Below, in pieces: positions 47,211-56,077 of a stretch of 64,000 nucleotides of DNA. The notes beneath the pieces were generated by a model. That model was not told the origin of the DNA and searched no databases. It saw nothing but the letters and a program-made list of their open reading frames with translations. Source of the DNA: Bog-473 sp963843365. Lineage in GTDB: Bacteria > Actinomycetota > Acidimicrobiia > Acidimicrobiales > RAAP-2. Numbering within the stretch: position 1 is the stretch's first letter; each line of letters begins with the position of its first letter. The DNA is taken from NCBI GenBank assembly GCA_963843365.1, contig CAWJKG010000002.1, positions 310,001-374,000 of the forward strand. Reading direction: 5' to 3'. The translations under genes and the position numbers were made by a program.

Positions 47211-47555
47211 TCAGCGCTTGCGGCGCCACCAGCGGCCGGCAGAGCGCTCGCGCCTGGCGTCCTCGGCCCGCACCGACTCGAGGACGTCGGGCGCCACCTC
47301 GTTGACGATGTCCTCGGCCGAGCCGAGCAGCGCGGCCACGTCCCCGCCGCCCGCACCCGGCTCCTCCTCGATCGCCGGCTCCACCAGGCTGCCGTGCACC
47401 CAGCCCACGTCGGCCAGCCGGCGATGGTACGAGGGGCAGTTCTCGGGGCAGCGCCAGGGCGCCTCGGGTGCCAGGTCGAGCACGCAGAACCGCGCCGCCT
47501 CGCCCGAGGCGTAGGTCCGGCTCTGGAAATGGATGCATTCCTCGCGCATCGGCAC
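47211..47555 (-). CDS. Small four-cysteine protein next to sufB, unknown function
   Basis: A 114-residue protein that I do not recognise. The first 40 residues hold Cys7, Cys24, Cys36 and Cys40 plus His9 (EECIHF, RFCVLDL, RCPENC), a spacing that could bind zinc or an Fe-S cluster. The rest is acidic and then ends in RWWRRKR. It follows sufB on the same strand by about 45 bp, so it is probably co-transcribed with it. An ATG at 47549 is an alternative to the GTG at 47555. Confidence 0.6.
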   Translation of the reverse strand: MPMREECIHFQSRTYASGEAARFCVLDLAPEAPWRCPENCPSYHRRLADVGWVHGSLVEPAIEEEPGAGGGDVAALLGSAEDIVNEVAPDVLESVRAEDARRERSAGRWWRRKR

Positions 47556-47600
47556 GGTTCTATGGTGCCACGCCGCAGGCGGGGTTGCGGCTGGAGGCGG

Positions 47601-49001
47601 TCAGCCGACCGACCCCTCCATCTGCAGCTCAATGAGGCGGCTCCACTCCACCGCGTACTCCATCGGCAGGGTGCGGGTCACCGGCTCAATGAAGCCGTTC
47701 ACGATCATGCCCATGGCCTGCTGCTCCGACAAGCCACGCGACATCAGGTAGAAGAGCTGGTCGTCGCCGACCTTGGACACGGTGGCCTCGTGGCCGATGC
47801 GGGCGCTGCGCTCACCGACCTCCATGTAGGGCTTGGTCTCGGAGATGGAGTCGTCGTCGAGCAACAGGGCGTCGCAGCGCACGAAGGACTTGGCACCGTA
47901 GGCCTCCGGGTCCACGTGCACCTTGCCCCGGTAGGTGGTGATCCCGCCGTCCTTGGAGATCGACTTCGACACGATGGTCGAGCTCGTCTCCGGGGCGATG
48001 TGGTACATCTTCGCCCCGGCGTCCTGGTGCTGGCCCGCCCCGGCGTAGGCCACCGAGAGGACCTCCCCGCTCGCCTTGGGCCCCATCAGGTAGACGGACG
48101 GGTACTTCATGGTCAGGCGCGAGCCGATGTTCCCGTCGATCCACTCGACGTGTGCCTCGGCCTCGGCGCGGGCCCGCTTGGTCACCAGGTTGTAGACGTT
48201 GGTCGACCAGTTCTGGATCGTCGTGTAGGTGATCCGCGACCCCGGCAGGGCCACCAGCTCGACGACCGCCGAGTGCAGTGAGTCGGTCGAGTACACCGGC
48301 GCGGAGCAGCCCTCGATGTAGTGCACCTGCGAGCCCTCGTCGGCGATGATCAGTGTGCGCTCGAACTGGCCCATGTTCTCGGCGTTGATCCGGAAGTAGG
48401 CCTGCAGCGGCATCTCCACCTTCACGCCCGGAGGCACGTAGATGAACGAGCCACCGGACCACACGGCCGAGTTGAGAGCGGCGAACTTGTTGTCGTTGGG
48501 CGGGATGATTTTGCCGAACCACTTGCGCACGATGTCGGGGTACTCGCGCACCGCGGTGTCCATGTCGCAGAAGAAGACGCCCTGCTGCTCGAGGTCCTCC
48601 CGGTTGCGGTGGAAGACGACTTCACTTTCGTACTGTGCGGTGACTCCCGAGAGGTACTTGCGCTCCGCCTCTGGGATGCCCAGCTTCTCGTAGGTGTTCT
48701 TGATGGCGTCGGGGAGGTCTTCCCACTTGTCCACCTGCCCGCCGGTGGGCTTGATGTAATAGAAGATGTCGTCGAAGTCGAGGTTCGGCATCTGCGTGGC
48801 GAACCAGGGCGCCATCGGCTTGCGCTCGAAGTGCTTGAGGGCGCGCAGCCGGAAGTCCCGCATCCATCCGGGCTCGTTCTTCATCTCCGACATCTCGCGG
48901 ACGATCGACTCGTTCAGGCCCTTCTTGGGCTTGAAGACGTAGTCCTCGGCATCGCTCCACCCGAGCTGGTACCGCCCGAGGTCGAGATCAGTGGTTGCCA
49001 T
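47601..49001 (-). CDS. sufB: SufB subunit of the SufBCD scaffold
   Basis: The 466-residue scaffold on which Fe-S clusters are built. Family segments include GLNESIVREMSEMKNEP, VFFCDMDTAVREYPDIV, AVWSGGSFIYVPPGV, VHYIEGCSAPVYSTDSLH, GSRLTMKYPSVYLMG and ARIGHEATVSKVGDDQLFYL. No frameshift is present. An AGGAG box lies four bases before the ATG. A recognisable promoter with a palindrome lies further upstream. It is the first gene of the minus-strand SUF group. Confidence 0.96.
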   Translation of the reverse strand: MATTDLDLGRYQLGWSDAEDYVFKPKKGLNESIVREMSEMKNEPGWMRDFRLRALKHFERKPMAPWFATQMPNLDFDDIFYYIKPTGGQVDKWEDLPDAIKNTYEKLGIPEAERKYLSGVTAQYESEVVFHRNREDLEQQGVFFCDMDTAVREYPDIVRKWFGKIIPPNDNKFAALNSAVWSGGSFIYVPPGVKVEMPLQAYFRINAENMGQFERTLIIADEGSQVHYIEGCSAPVYSTDSLHSAVVELVALPGSRITYTTIQNWSTNVYNLVTKRARAEAEAHVEWIDGNIGSRLTMKYPSVYLMGPKASGEVLSVAYAGAGQHQDAGAKMYHIAPETSSTIVSKSISKDGGITTYRGKVHVDPEAYGAKSFVRCDALLLDDDSISETKPYMEVGERSARIGHEATVSKVGDDQLFYLMSRGLSEQQAMGMIVNGFIEPVTRTLPMEYAVEWSRLIELQMEGSVG

Positions 49002-49005
49002 CTGG

Positions 49006-49010
49006 CTCCT
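49006..49010 (-). promoter_or_regulatory. Ribosome-binding site of sufB
   Basis: On the minus strand AGGAG is followed after four bases by the sufB ATG. It fixes the start at 49001. Confidence 0.7.
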
Positions 49011-49025
49011 GAAGTCGGAGGGAAA

Positions 49026-49040
49026 AGGGGAATTTCCCCT
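49026..49040. promoter_or_regulatory. Palindrome at the sufB transcription start, candidate operator
   Basis: AGGGGAA (49026-49032), one central T, and TTCCCCT (49034-49040) form a perfect 15-bp inverted repeat. It lies 25 to 39 bases before the sufB ATG and covers the start site predicted from the promoter next to it. A repressor bound here would block transcription of the SUF group. Confidence 0.55.
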
Positions 49041-49046
49041 ATGGAG

Positions 49047-49074
49047 ATAGTAACAACTGCCCGGGCCAGGTCAA
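49047..49074 (-). promoter_or_regulatory. Sigma-70-type promoter of sufB
   Basis: On the minus strand TTGACC (49069-49074) and TACTAT (49047-49052) are separated by 16 bp. Five of six bases match the -35 consensus and four of six the -10 consensus. The predicted start is about seven bases beyond the -10 box, near 49040. Confidence 0.6.
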
Positions 49075-49127
49075 ACGCATTCGCGGTCGCACGGGTGTGT
49101 CGCCAGCCGTGGCAGAGTCTCAATCCT

Positions 49128-51278
49128 ATGGCCAGCCCTCCCGCCGCCCCCCGGCGCCCGCACGTCATTTCGGCCCACGGCGACGACCGCGAAGACCCCT
49201 GGTTCTGGCTGCGCGAGCGGGAAGACCCCGAGGTTCTCGCCTACCTCCAGGCCGAGAACGCCTTCACCGAGGAGGCGACCGCCCCGCTCGCCGGGCTGCG
49301 CCGCGGGCTCTTCGAGGAGATGAAGGCCCGCATCAAGGAGACCGACATGTCGGTGCCCACCCGGCGCGGGCCCTGGTGGTACTACTCGCGCACCGAGGAG
49401 GGCAAGGACTACGCCATCCACTGCCGGCGTCCCGCCCGCGGGCTCCAGGAACTGCCTCCGGCCGGGGAGCCCGGGGAGGACGAGGAGATCCTGCTCGACG
49501 AGAACGTGCTGGCCGAGGGCACGGACTACTTCGCCGTCGGCGGCGCGGCCGTCAGCCACGACCACCGGTGGCTCGCCTTCTCGACCGACCGCCGCGGGGA
49601 CGAGAAGTACGAGCTCGCGTTCCGGCCCCTGGAGGCCGGTATCCCCCTCGCCCCCGAGTCGGTGCCCGAGACGGGCTACGGCCTGGCCTGGTCGGCCGCG
49701 GCCGACTTCGTGTTCTACGTCCGCATGGACGAGGCCCAGCGGCCCTTTCAGCTCTGGCGTCACCGGCTGGGCAGCGACCCGGCCGGTGACGTGCTCGTCT
49801 TCGAGGAGGCGGACCGGCGTTTCTCGCTCGGGACCGGCTCCACCCGCGACACGGCGTGGATCCTCGTCGGGCTGCACAGCACCAACACCACCGAGTGGCT
49901 GGCCATCCCGTCGGACGATCCCCTGGCCGAGCCGCGCGTCGTCCTGGCGCGCCGCGAGGGCGTGGAGTACGCGGTCGACCACCTCACGCCCGCAGGCGGC
50001 GGCACCGGCTGGTTCCTCGTGCTCACCAACGAGGAGGCGCAGGACTTCCGGGTGCTCGCCGCGCCCGACGGCGCCGCGCTCGGCGGAGCCGCGGACTGGC
50101 ATGAGGTGATTCCGCACCGCCCGGGCACGCGGATTGAGGACGTCGACGCCTTCGCCGGCGCCCTCGTGCTGAGCGAGCGGGCGGAGGCCCAGACCCTGGT
50201 GCACGTCCTTCCCCTCCCGGCCCAGGGAGAGCCGTTCGCGGATGACCTGTTGCGGGACGGCTGGATCGTCCCATCGGTGGAAAGCCCCTCCTCCACCTGG
50301 CTGGGGCAGAACCCCGAGCCCGACGCCTCCGCACTGCGCATCGGCCGCACGTCGATGGTCACGCCTTCGAGCGTCCTGCAGATCACACTGGACGAGCGCG
50401 CCGAGACCCTCCTCAAGCAGGAGCCGGTCCTCGGGGACTTCGACCCCGTCCGTTACACGACCTACAGGGAGTGGGCCGTCGCCCCGGACGGCACCCGCGT
50501 GCCGATCTCCGTGGTCCAGCGGGCCGACACGTCGCTGCCGGCGCCGACCGTTCTCTACGGCTACGGCGCCTACGAGGTGAGCATCGACCCGACGTTCTCG
50601 CATCACCGCCTCTCGTTGCTCGACCGCGGCGTCGTCTTCGCCATCGCCCACGTGCGGGGCGGCGGGGAGATGGGCCGCGCCTGGTACGAGGACGGGCGGA
50701 TGGAGCACAAGGCCAACACGTTCTCGGACTTCATCGCCTGCGGGCACCATCTCCTCGACGCCGGGCTCGCCCGGCCGGGCCAGCTCGTCGGCCGCGGCGG
50801 CTCCGCCGGCGGCCTGCTCATCGGCGCCGTGGCCAACCAGGCGCCCGAGCTCTTCCGCGCCCTCGTGGCCGAGGTGCCCTTCGTCGACTGCGTGACCACC
50901 ATGCTCGACGACGAGCTGCCCCTGACCGTCGGCGAATGGGAGGAGTGGGGGAACCCGCTGGCCGACGAGTCCGCCTACCGGCGCATGCTCACCTATTCGC
51001 CCTACGACAACGTGACGGGCCACAACGAGGACGGGTCGCCGCGCACCTATCCCGACCTCTTCGTCACCGCCGGCCTCAACGACCCTCGGGTGGCGTACTG
51101 GGAGCCGGCCAAGTGGGTGGCCAAGCTGCGCGCCCTCTCCCCGACGACCCGGGTGCTCCTCAAGACCGAGCTGGGCGCCGGCCACGGCGGGCCGTCCGGC
51201 CGCTACGACGCCTGGAAGGAAGAGGCGCTGGTCTACGCCTTCCTGCTCGACGTCTTCGGGCTGGCCGGTCCGAACTGA
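49128..51278 (+). CDS. Oligopeptidase B-like prolyl oligopeptidase-family peptidase
   Basis: A 716-residue S9 serine peptidase that cleaves short peptides. An N-terminal beta-propeller (HGDDREDPWFWLRER at the start, STDRRGDEKYEL in a blade) precedes the hydrolase domain. The triad is Ser559 (GRGGSAGG), Asp652 (GLNDPRVAYWEPAKW) and His686 (GAGHGG). YGYGAYE and AHVRGGGEMGRAWYEDG are typical of the family. There is no signal peptide, so it is cytosolic. It is divergent from sufB and intact. Confidence 0.92.
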   Translation: MASPPAAPRRPHVISAHGDDREDPWFWLREREDPEVLAYLQAENAFTEEATAPLAGLRRGLFEEMKARIKETDMSVPTRRGPWWYYSRTEEGKDYAIHCRRPARGLQELPPAGEPGEDEEILLDENVLAEGTDYFAVGGAAVSHDHRWLAFSTDRRGDEKYELAFRPLEAGIPLAPESVPETGYGLAWSAAADFVFYVRMDEAQRPFQLWRHRLGSDPAGDVLVFEEADRRFSLGTGSTRDTAWILVGLHSTNTTEWLAIPSDDPLAEPRVVLARREGVEYAVDHLTPAGGGTGWFLVLTNEEAQDFRVLAAPDGAALGGAADWHEVIPHRPGTRIEDVDAFAGALVLSERAEAQTLVHVLPLPAQGEPFADDLLRDGWIVPSVESPSSTWLGQNPEPDASALRIGRTSMVTPSSVLQITLDERAETLLKQEPVLGDFDPVRYTTYREWAVAPDGTRVPISVVQRADTSLPAPTVLYGYGAYEVSIDPTFSHHRLSLLDRGVVFAIAHVRGGGEMGRAWYEDGRMEHKANTFSDFIACGHHLLDAGLARPGQLVGRGGSAGGLLIGAVANQAPELFRALVAEVPFVDCVTTMLDDELPLTVGEWEEWGNPLADESAYRRMLTYSPYDNVTGHNEDGSPRTYPDLFVTAGLNDPRVAYWEPAKWVAKLRALSPTTRVLLKTELGAGHGGPSGRYDAWKEEALVYAFLLDVFGLAGPN

Positions 51279-51317
51279 TCGGCCGCCACACCCGGCAGCG
51301 ACCGCCAATGGGGATGT

Positions 51318-52241
51318 CTAGGCCGTGCTCGACGCTGACGCCGTCTGGAATTTGAGGGTGAACGGCGCCTGGTTCCCCGGTGGCAGGGTCACCGGCGCGC
51401 CGTTGACGGTGGCGGTGAAGGCCGCCGGCGCGCCGGCGATCACGGTGACCGGGCCGGTGGCGGCGATGGCGTGCGACTGGCCCGACAGGAGCGTGGTGGT
51501 GAAGAGCACGGCCCCGCTCGTGGGGTTGGTGACGTCCACCCAGCACTCCCCCGTCGTGGCGGCGATCGTCAGCGAGTACGTGGGGGCGGCGACGGTGTAG
51601 GTCGCCGTGTGTGCGGTCGCCGCCATCGGGGCCGAGACGGAAGGAAGCACGGTCGTGGTCGTGGTGCTGGACGCCGCGTGGTGATGGTGCGTGGTGGCGG
51701 GGTGCGTGGTGGGTGTGGTCCCGGCGGCCCCCGCCGGCTTCCGGTGGTGCGAGGGCGTGTTCGAGTGCAGGCCCGTGAGGATGAGCACCACCACCAGTAC
51801 GAGCACGGCGGCCACGGCGGCGGCCGGGCCACCCAGCCGGCGGGGGCGGTGGTTGATGGACCCGATGACCCGGTCGTCGCGGCCGGTCATGAACGTGGCC
51901 GGGACCGGGTCGGGACTGGCGTCGTCGAACTTGACCGGCGAGGAGGGGTTGGGCACGGGCGGCGGCGGGACCGGCGGCACGATCTGCCTGTCGTCGTCCG
52001 TCAGGCGCACCGTGGACGAGCCCGAAATGCGGAACGCGCTGGCGGGGAACGCCGCCGGCTCCTTGCCCCCGTCGCCGTTGGTGCCATCGCCGGGCGGGTG
52101 CGTGCGCATCTCCTCGAGCGTGTGCAGCTGGCGGTGGTAGTGCTGCACCGAGTGCTCGTCGTCGTGCGAGCGCCGGAGCAGGAGCACGGCCGCGACCAGG
52201 CCGAGCACCACCACCACAGCGACGAGCCAACCGATCAGCAC
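51318..52241 (-). CDS. Membrane protein with a RodZ-C-terminal-like (DUF4115) domain
   Basis: A 307-residue protein with two membrane helices, MLIGWLVAVVVVLGLVAAVLLL at the start and AAVAAVLVLVVVLILTGL around residue 150. A Thr/His-rich linker leads to an outer domain: YSLTIAATTGECWVDV, TLLSGQSHAI, PVTVIAGAPAAFTATVNG. That pattern matches the beta domain at the end of RodZ. The helix-turn-helix part of RodZ is missing. A role in envelope shape or wall growth is only a guess. Confidence 0.6.
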   Translation of the reverse strand: MLIGWLVAVVVVLGLVAAVLLLRRSHDDEHSVQHYHRQLHTLEEMRTHPPGDGTNGDGGKEPAAFPASAFRISGSSTVRLTDDDRQIVPPVPPPPVPNPSSPVKFDDASPDPVPATFMTGRDDRVIGSINHRPRRLGGPAAAVAAVLVLVVVLILTGLHSNTPSHHRKPAGAAGTTPTTHPATTHHHHAASSTTTTTVLPSVSAPMAATAHTATYTVAAPTYSLTIAATTGECWVDVTNPTSGAVLFTTTLLSGQSHAIAATGPVTVIAGAPAAFTATVNGAPVTLPPGNQAPFTLKFQTASASSTA

Positions 52242-52320
52242 CGTCCCCTATTCAACAGGATGGGCGGGGCGCCGGACACGCGCGTCCGCCGGCCCCCGGG
52301 CGGCGGCCGGCGAGGCGGCC

Positions 52321-52866
52321 TCAGGGAGCCAGGCGGGGGCGGATCTCGGCGGGGATCTCGTCCCGCCGCGGGTTGCTCTGATCCCGTTTCGAGAGGATCG
52401 GGTCGCTGACACCCCAGTCGGCTCCGACGGCCGGGTCGTCCCACGCCAGGCCGTGCTCGTCCGAGTCGTCGTAGTAGTTGTCCACGAGATACGTCAGCAA
52501 AATGTCCGTCAGCGCGGCGAAGCCGTGGGCCACCCCGGGCGGAATGTAGACGCCCTGGTCGACGTCGCCGTCGAGCTCAATGACCTCCGTCGCCCCCTCC
52601 GTGCGTGACGCGACGCGCAGGTCGTGGAGGACCACGCGGACCCTGCCGCGGAGCGCGTACCAGTAGTCCGCCTGGTGCAGATGGAAGTGCAGACCGACCA
52701 CCGCGCCGGCCTGCTTCTCCGAACGGTTGCCTTGAATCATTTCGGGGCGGTCGGGGAACCAGCTGCGCCGGTACGTCTCCACGAAGCGGCCGCGCGCGTC
52801 GCCGTGCACGTCGGGATGCACCACGACGACGTCGTCGATGACGGTGGACGGGGTCAGCTCGGGCAT
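52321..52866 (-). CDS. dTDP-4-dehydrorhamnose 3,5-epimerase-like protein
   Basis: A 181-residue cupin of the RmlC family, which epimerises dTDP-4-keto-6-deoxyglucose on the way to dTDP-rhamnose. It has DARGRFVETYRRSWFP, NRSEKQAGAVVGLHFH (catalytic His), YWYALRGRVRVVLHDLR, IPPGVAHGFAALTD and YYDDSDEHGLAWDDP. The other rhamnose genes are not in the window, so it may serve another deoxysugar. The start is the ATG at 52866, followed at 13 bp by the flavin reductase on the same strand. Confidence 0.85.
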   Translation of the reverse strand: MPELTPSTVIDDVVVVHPDVHGDARGRFVETYRRSWFPDRPEMIQGNRSEKQAGAVVGLHFHLHQADYWYALRGRVRVVLHDLRVASRTEGATEVIELDGDVDQGVYIPPGVAHGFAALTDILLTYLVDNYYDDSDEHGLAWDDPAVGADWGVSDPILSKRDQSNPRRDEIPAEIRPRLAP

Positions 52867-52879
52867 GGCGCGAACGGTA

Positions 52880-53356
52880 TCAGGATGTGTAGCGGCCGAA
52901 GCCGCCGCGGTAGAAGAGGAGCGGGCTGCCCTCACCGATCTCCATAGCGACCACGTGACCCGTGACGAGCTCGTGATCGCCGCCGTCGAAGATGTCGCCG
53001 AGCCGGCACTCGACGACGGCGAGCGAGTGATCGAGCACGGGTGACCCCGTGATGCCGTGCGTCCAGCCGACACCCTCGAACTTGTCGCCGCCCGAGACAG
53101 CGAAGGAGCGGCACAGCGCCTCTTGATGCTCACCGAGGATGTTCACGCAGAAGGCGCCCGCCTTGGCGATGCGCGGCCAGCTCGTCGAGGAGCGCGCCGG
53201 GGCCAGAATGACCATCGGCGGATCGAGCGACAGCGCGGCGAAGGATTGGCACGAGAAGCCGACCGGGACGTTGTCCTCCAGCGCGGTGACGATGGTGATC
53301 CCGGTGGCGAAGTGGCCCAGTACTTCGCGGAACCGGGCCTGATCGAGGCCCGACAT
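52880..53356 (-). CDS. Flavin reductase-family protein
   Basis: A 158-residue FMN-binding split-barrel protein. The order FREVLGHFATGITIVTALED, VGFSCQSFAALSLDPPMVIL, AFCVNILGEHQEALC and PLLFYRGGFGRY matches the small component of two-component monooxygenases such as HpaC. It would give reduced flavin to a partner oxygenase, but none lies next to it. The start is the ATG at 53356, 9 bp after the MBL gene on the same strand. Confidence 0.82.
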   Translation of the reverse strand: MSGLDQARFREVLGHFATGITIVTALEDNVPVGFSCQSFAALSLDPPMVILAPARSSTSWPRIAKAGAFCVNILGEHQEALCRSFAVSGGDKFEGVGWTHGITGSPVLDHSLAVVECRLGDIFDGGDHELVTGHVVAMEIGEGSPLLFYRGGFGRYTS

Positions 53357-53364
53357 GGGGGTGA

Positions 53365-54219
53365 TTATGCCTTGCCGAGATCGATCGACTGCGACTCGTG
53401 CGCAGAAGAAACGTCTTCCACGAGCTTGGCCTCGGGCAGGCGACGCGCCTGGTTCAGAATGCGGTCGAGCTCCCGGTCCGTGTGCGACGGATCGTGGTGC
53501 GAGAGCAGAAGGCGCTTCGCCCCCGCCTCGGCGGCCACGTGCACGGCGTAGGCGGCGGTCGAGTGGCCCCAGTCGGCCTTGGCCGAGAACTCGTCGTCGG
53601 TGTACTGGCCGTCGTGGATCAGCAGGTCGACGTCCTGGCACAGCTCGAGCACCGCCTCGGGGATGGCGCGGCGGTCCAGCGGCGCCTGATGATCGGACAT
53701 GTAGGCGAGGGAGCGTCCCTCGGCCTCCACCCGGAAGCCCAGGGTCACCCCCGCGTGGGGGACGGGCCGGGCCATCACCTTGGCCGAGCCGATGGAGAAG
53801 TCCTCGGACCCGACGTCGACGGTGATGAGCTCGCCGCGGAACTGCTCCATGTGGATGGGGAACACGGGCGGCTGCACGGCGGCGTGCAGTGCGTCCTTGA
53901 GGGTGCCTTTCGGCTGCGCCGGTCCGTAGACGGTGAGGCGCGCGCCGGGATCGTGCAGCGGGCTGAAGAAGGGGATGCCCAGAATGTGGTCGAAGTGCAG
54001 ATGGGTGAGCAGCGCCGTGGCGTGCATCGGCGTGCCGAGCGCCCGCACCTCCCGCTGCAGGACGTCCCCGAACGCGCGCAACCCCGTACCCAGGTCGACG
54101 ATGAGCGGCTCGTCCCCCTCGATGTCGATCACCAGGCAGGACGTGTTTCCCCCGTAGCGCCGGTAGCGATCACCGGAGCATGGGCACGACCCCCGCACGC
54201 CGTAGAACGTGACGTTCAC
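53365..54219 (-). CDS. Metallo-beta-lactamase-fold hydrolase (RNase Z/PqsE-like subgroup)
   Basis: A 284-residue zinc hydrolase that starts MNVTFYGVRGSCPCSG. Metal motifs are LLTHLHFDHILG, MARPVPHAGVTLG, SDHQAPLD, DLLIHDGQYTDDE and LLLSHHDPSHTD. The arrangement is that of tRNase Z or phosphodiesterase-like members, and often of signalling phosphodiesterases. The substrate is unknown. It heads a likely operon with the flavin reductase and RmlC. The divergent neighbour is an epoxide-hydrolase-like gene. Confidence 0.75.
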   Translation of the reverse strand: MNVTFYGVRGSCPCSGDRYRRYGGNTSCLVIDIEGDEPLIVDLGTGLRAFGDVLQREVRALGTPMHATALLTHLHFDHILGIPFFSPLHDPGARLTVYGPAQPKGTLKDALHAAVQPPVFPIHMEQFRGELITVDVGSEDFSIGSAKVMARPVPHAGVTLGFRVEAEGRSLAYMSDHQAPLDRRAIPEAVLELCQDVDLLIHDGQYTDDEFSAKADWGHSTAAYAVHVAAEAGAKRLLLSHHDPSHTDRELDRILNQARRLPEAKLVEDVSSAHESQSIDLGKA

Positions 54220-54261
54220 CCACGCGACGTTACCCTGCCCGGAGGGCTACGTTCTTCACGC

Positions 54262-55138
54262 ATGGAGCAAAGGACGATCGCCGCCAACGGGCTGGAGTTC
54301 GGCTGTTTCAGTGCAGGCCCCGAGGACGGGCCCCTCGCACTCTGCCTGCACGGCTTCCCCGACACGGCGCACACCTGGCGCTACCTGCTCCCCGAGCTGG
54401 CGGAAGCCGGCTTCCACGCCGTGGCGCCGTTCCTGCGCGGCTACGCGCCGACGACCGTGCCGGCGGACGGGCGCTACCAGGTAGGCGCATTGGTGCGGGA
54501 CGCCAACGCGCTGCACGAGGCACTCGGTGGCGGGGACGACGCCGTCCTCATCGGCCACGACTGGGGTGCACTGGCCACCTACGGTGCGGTGGCCCACCAA
54601 CCGGCACGCTGGCGCCGCGCCGTCACGGCCGCCGTCCCCCCGACCGCGTCCATCGGCATGTCGCTGCTCACCTACGCGGAGTTGCAGAAGAGCTGGTACA
54701 TGTTCTTCTTCCTCTCCCCGCTGGCCGAGGTGGCTCTCCCGCTCGACGACTACTCCTTCATTGCCCACCTCTGGAGCGACTGGTCGCCGCGCTACGACGG
54801 CAGCTGGGACGTGGCGCAGGTGAAGGAGTCCATCGGCGACCCCGAGCGCATGCTGGCCGCCATCGGCTACTACCGCGCCATGTGGGACCCCTCGCTGCAA
54901 GTGCCGGAGCTGGCCGAGGAGCAGGCGGCGGCGTTGTTGCCCACGCCGAAGCCGACGCTGTACCTGCACGGCCGCGACGACGCCTGCATGCTGCTGTCGT
55001 CGCATGAGCGCCTCCCCGCTCGAGTTCATGGCGGAAGGCTCCGCGTTCGAAGTCGTCGACGATGTCGGGCACTTCCTGCACGTGGAGCGGCCCGACGTCG
55101 TCAACCGTCACATCGTCGGCTTCCTCACCGCGTCCTGA
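54262..55138 (+). CDS. Epoxide hydrolase/haloalkane dehalogenase-like alpha/beta hydrolase (frameshifted)
   Basis: An enzyme of about 291 residues with an Asp nucleophile. The oxyanion motif is LCLHGFPDTAHTWRYLLPEL and the elbow is GHDWGALATYG, where Asp replaces the usual Ser, as in epoxide hydrolases and dehalogenases. LHGRDDACM gives the acidic residue. A shift near 55015 leads to the last part, EFMAEGSAFEVVDDVGHFLHVERPD, with the His. The 3' end overlaps the convergent mutY by about 30 bp. Confidence 0.8.
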
Positions 55139-56067
55139 GGGGGACCGCCCGGGCGGTCGGCGACCGCCTCGCCCGGGACGCCCTCGTGCAGCCGGAGGAC
55201 GGGATCCTTCCCGCCCGACCAGGCGGCGAAGCCCTCGGCCACGACGTCGGCCGCCACCCGCTCCGCCCGCTCCGGGTCGTCGGGCCACCCGCAGGCGTCC
55301 GCCAGCGAGCGCCGGCGCACCCCGCCCTGGCGCAGCGCCTGCAGCAGGCGGCCTCTGCCCTGGCGGTCGGATCCGGCGAAGGTGCTCTGCGGCCGCGCCG
55401 TCGGACTCAGGCGCCAGGGGTCGGCGCCCTCGGCGCCCGTGCGGCGCCAGGCGCACTGGCGGCGGAGGGGGCAGCGGGCACAGCCCGGGCGGGCTGCCGT
55501 GCACACCGTGGCCCCCAGGTCGAACATCGCCTGGTTGAAGGCCCACGACTCCCCCGGCGGGACAAGCCGGTCCCCCAGCGCCATGGCCTGGCGCAGTGCC
55601 AGCGGGACCCCCACCGCAGCGTGGGCGAGGACGCGCACCCCGTTGGTGTCGACGGCGGCCACGTCGTCTCCGAAGGCGAAGGCGCGGACGGCCCGCGCCG
55701 TGTAGGCCCCGACGCCGGGCAACGCACGCAGCGCGGCATCGTCGCGGGGTACGGCACCGCCGTGTCGGGAGACGATGGCCGAGGCCGCCCGCTGGAGGTT
55801 CAGCGCCCGCCGGTTGTAGCCCAGGCCCGACCACGAACGGACCACGGCGGCCGGGCCGGCAGTGGCACAGTCCGCCGGCGTGGGAAACGCAGCGAGGAAG
55901 CGTGCGTAGTGCGGCACCACGCGATCGACCTGCGTCTGCTGCAGCATGACTTCGGACACGAGGATGGGCCAGGGGTCACGCGTGCGGCGCCACGGCAGGT
56001 CGCGACGGTGCTGCTCCCCCCACTCCAGCAGGCGACGCCGGAACCGGCGGGCCCGGTCGGGCGGGAG
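55108..56067 (-). CDS. mutY: A/G-specific adenine DNA glycosylase, short form
   Basis: Removes adenine paired with 8-oxoguanine. It has LEWGEQHRRDLPWRRTRDPWP, the catalytic Glu in SEVMLQQTQVDRV, the hairpin LPGVGAYTARAVRAFAFG with Asp in AAVDTNGVR, and the cluster cysteines C-x6-C-x2-C-x5-C in TVCTAARPGCARCPLRRQC. The C-terminal NUDIX-like domain is absent. The only in-frame GTG (55959) would cut off LPWR, so the true start lies upstream. I see no start codon there, and an indel may hide it. The upper limit given is approximate. Confidence 0.88.
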   Translation of the reverse strand, partial: LPPDRARRFRRRLLEWGEQHRRDLPWRRTRDPWPILVSEVMLQQTQVDRVVPHYARFLAAFPTPADCATAGPAAVVRSWSGLGYNRRALNLQRAASAIVSRHGGAVPRDDAALRALPGVGAYTARAVRAFAFGDDVAAVDTNGVRVLAHAAVGVPLALRQAMALGDRLVPPGESWAFNQAMFDLGATVCTAARPGCARCPLRRQCAWRRTGAEGADPWRLSPTARPQSTFAGSDRQGRGRLLQALRQGGVRRRSLADACGWPDDPERAERVAADVVAEGFAAWSGGKDPVLRLHEGVPGEAVADRPGGPPQDAVRKPTM

Positions 56068-56077
56068 CGGCGGGAGC

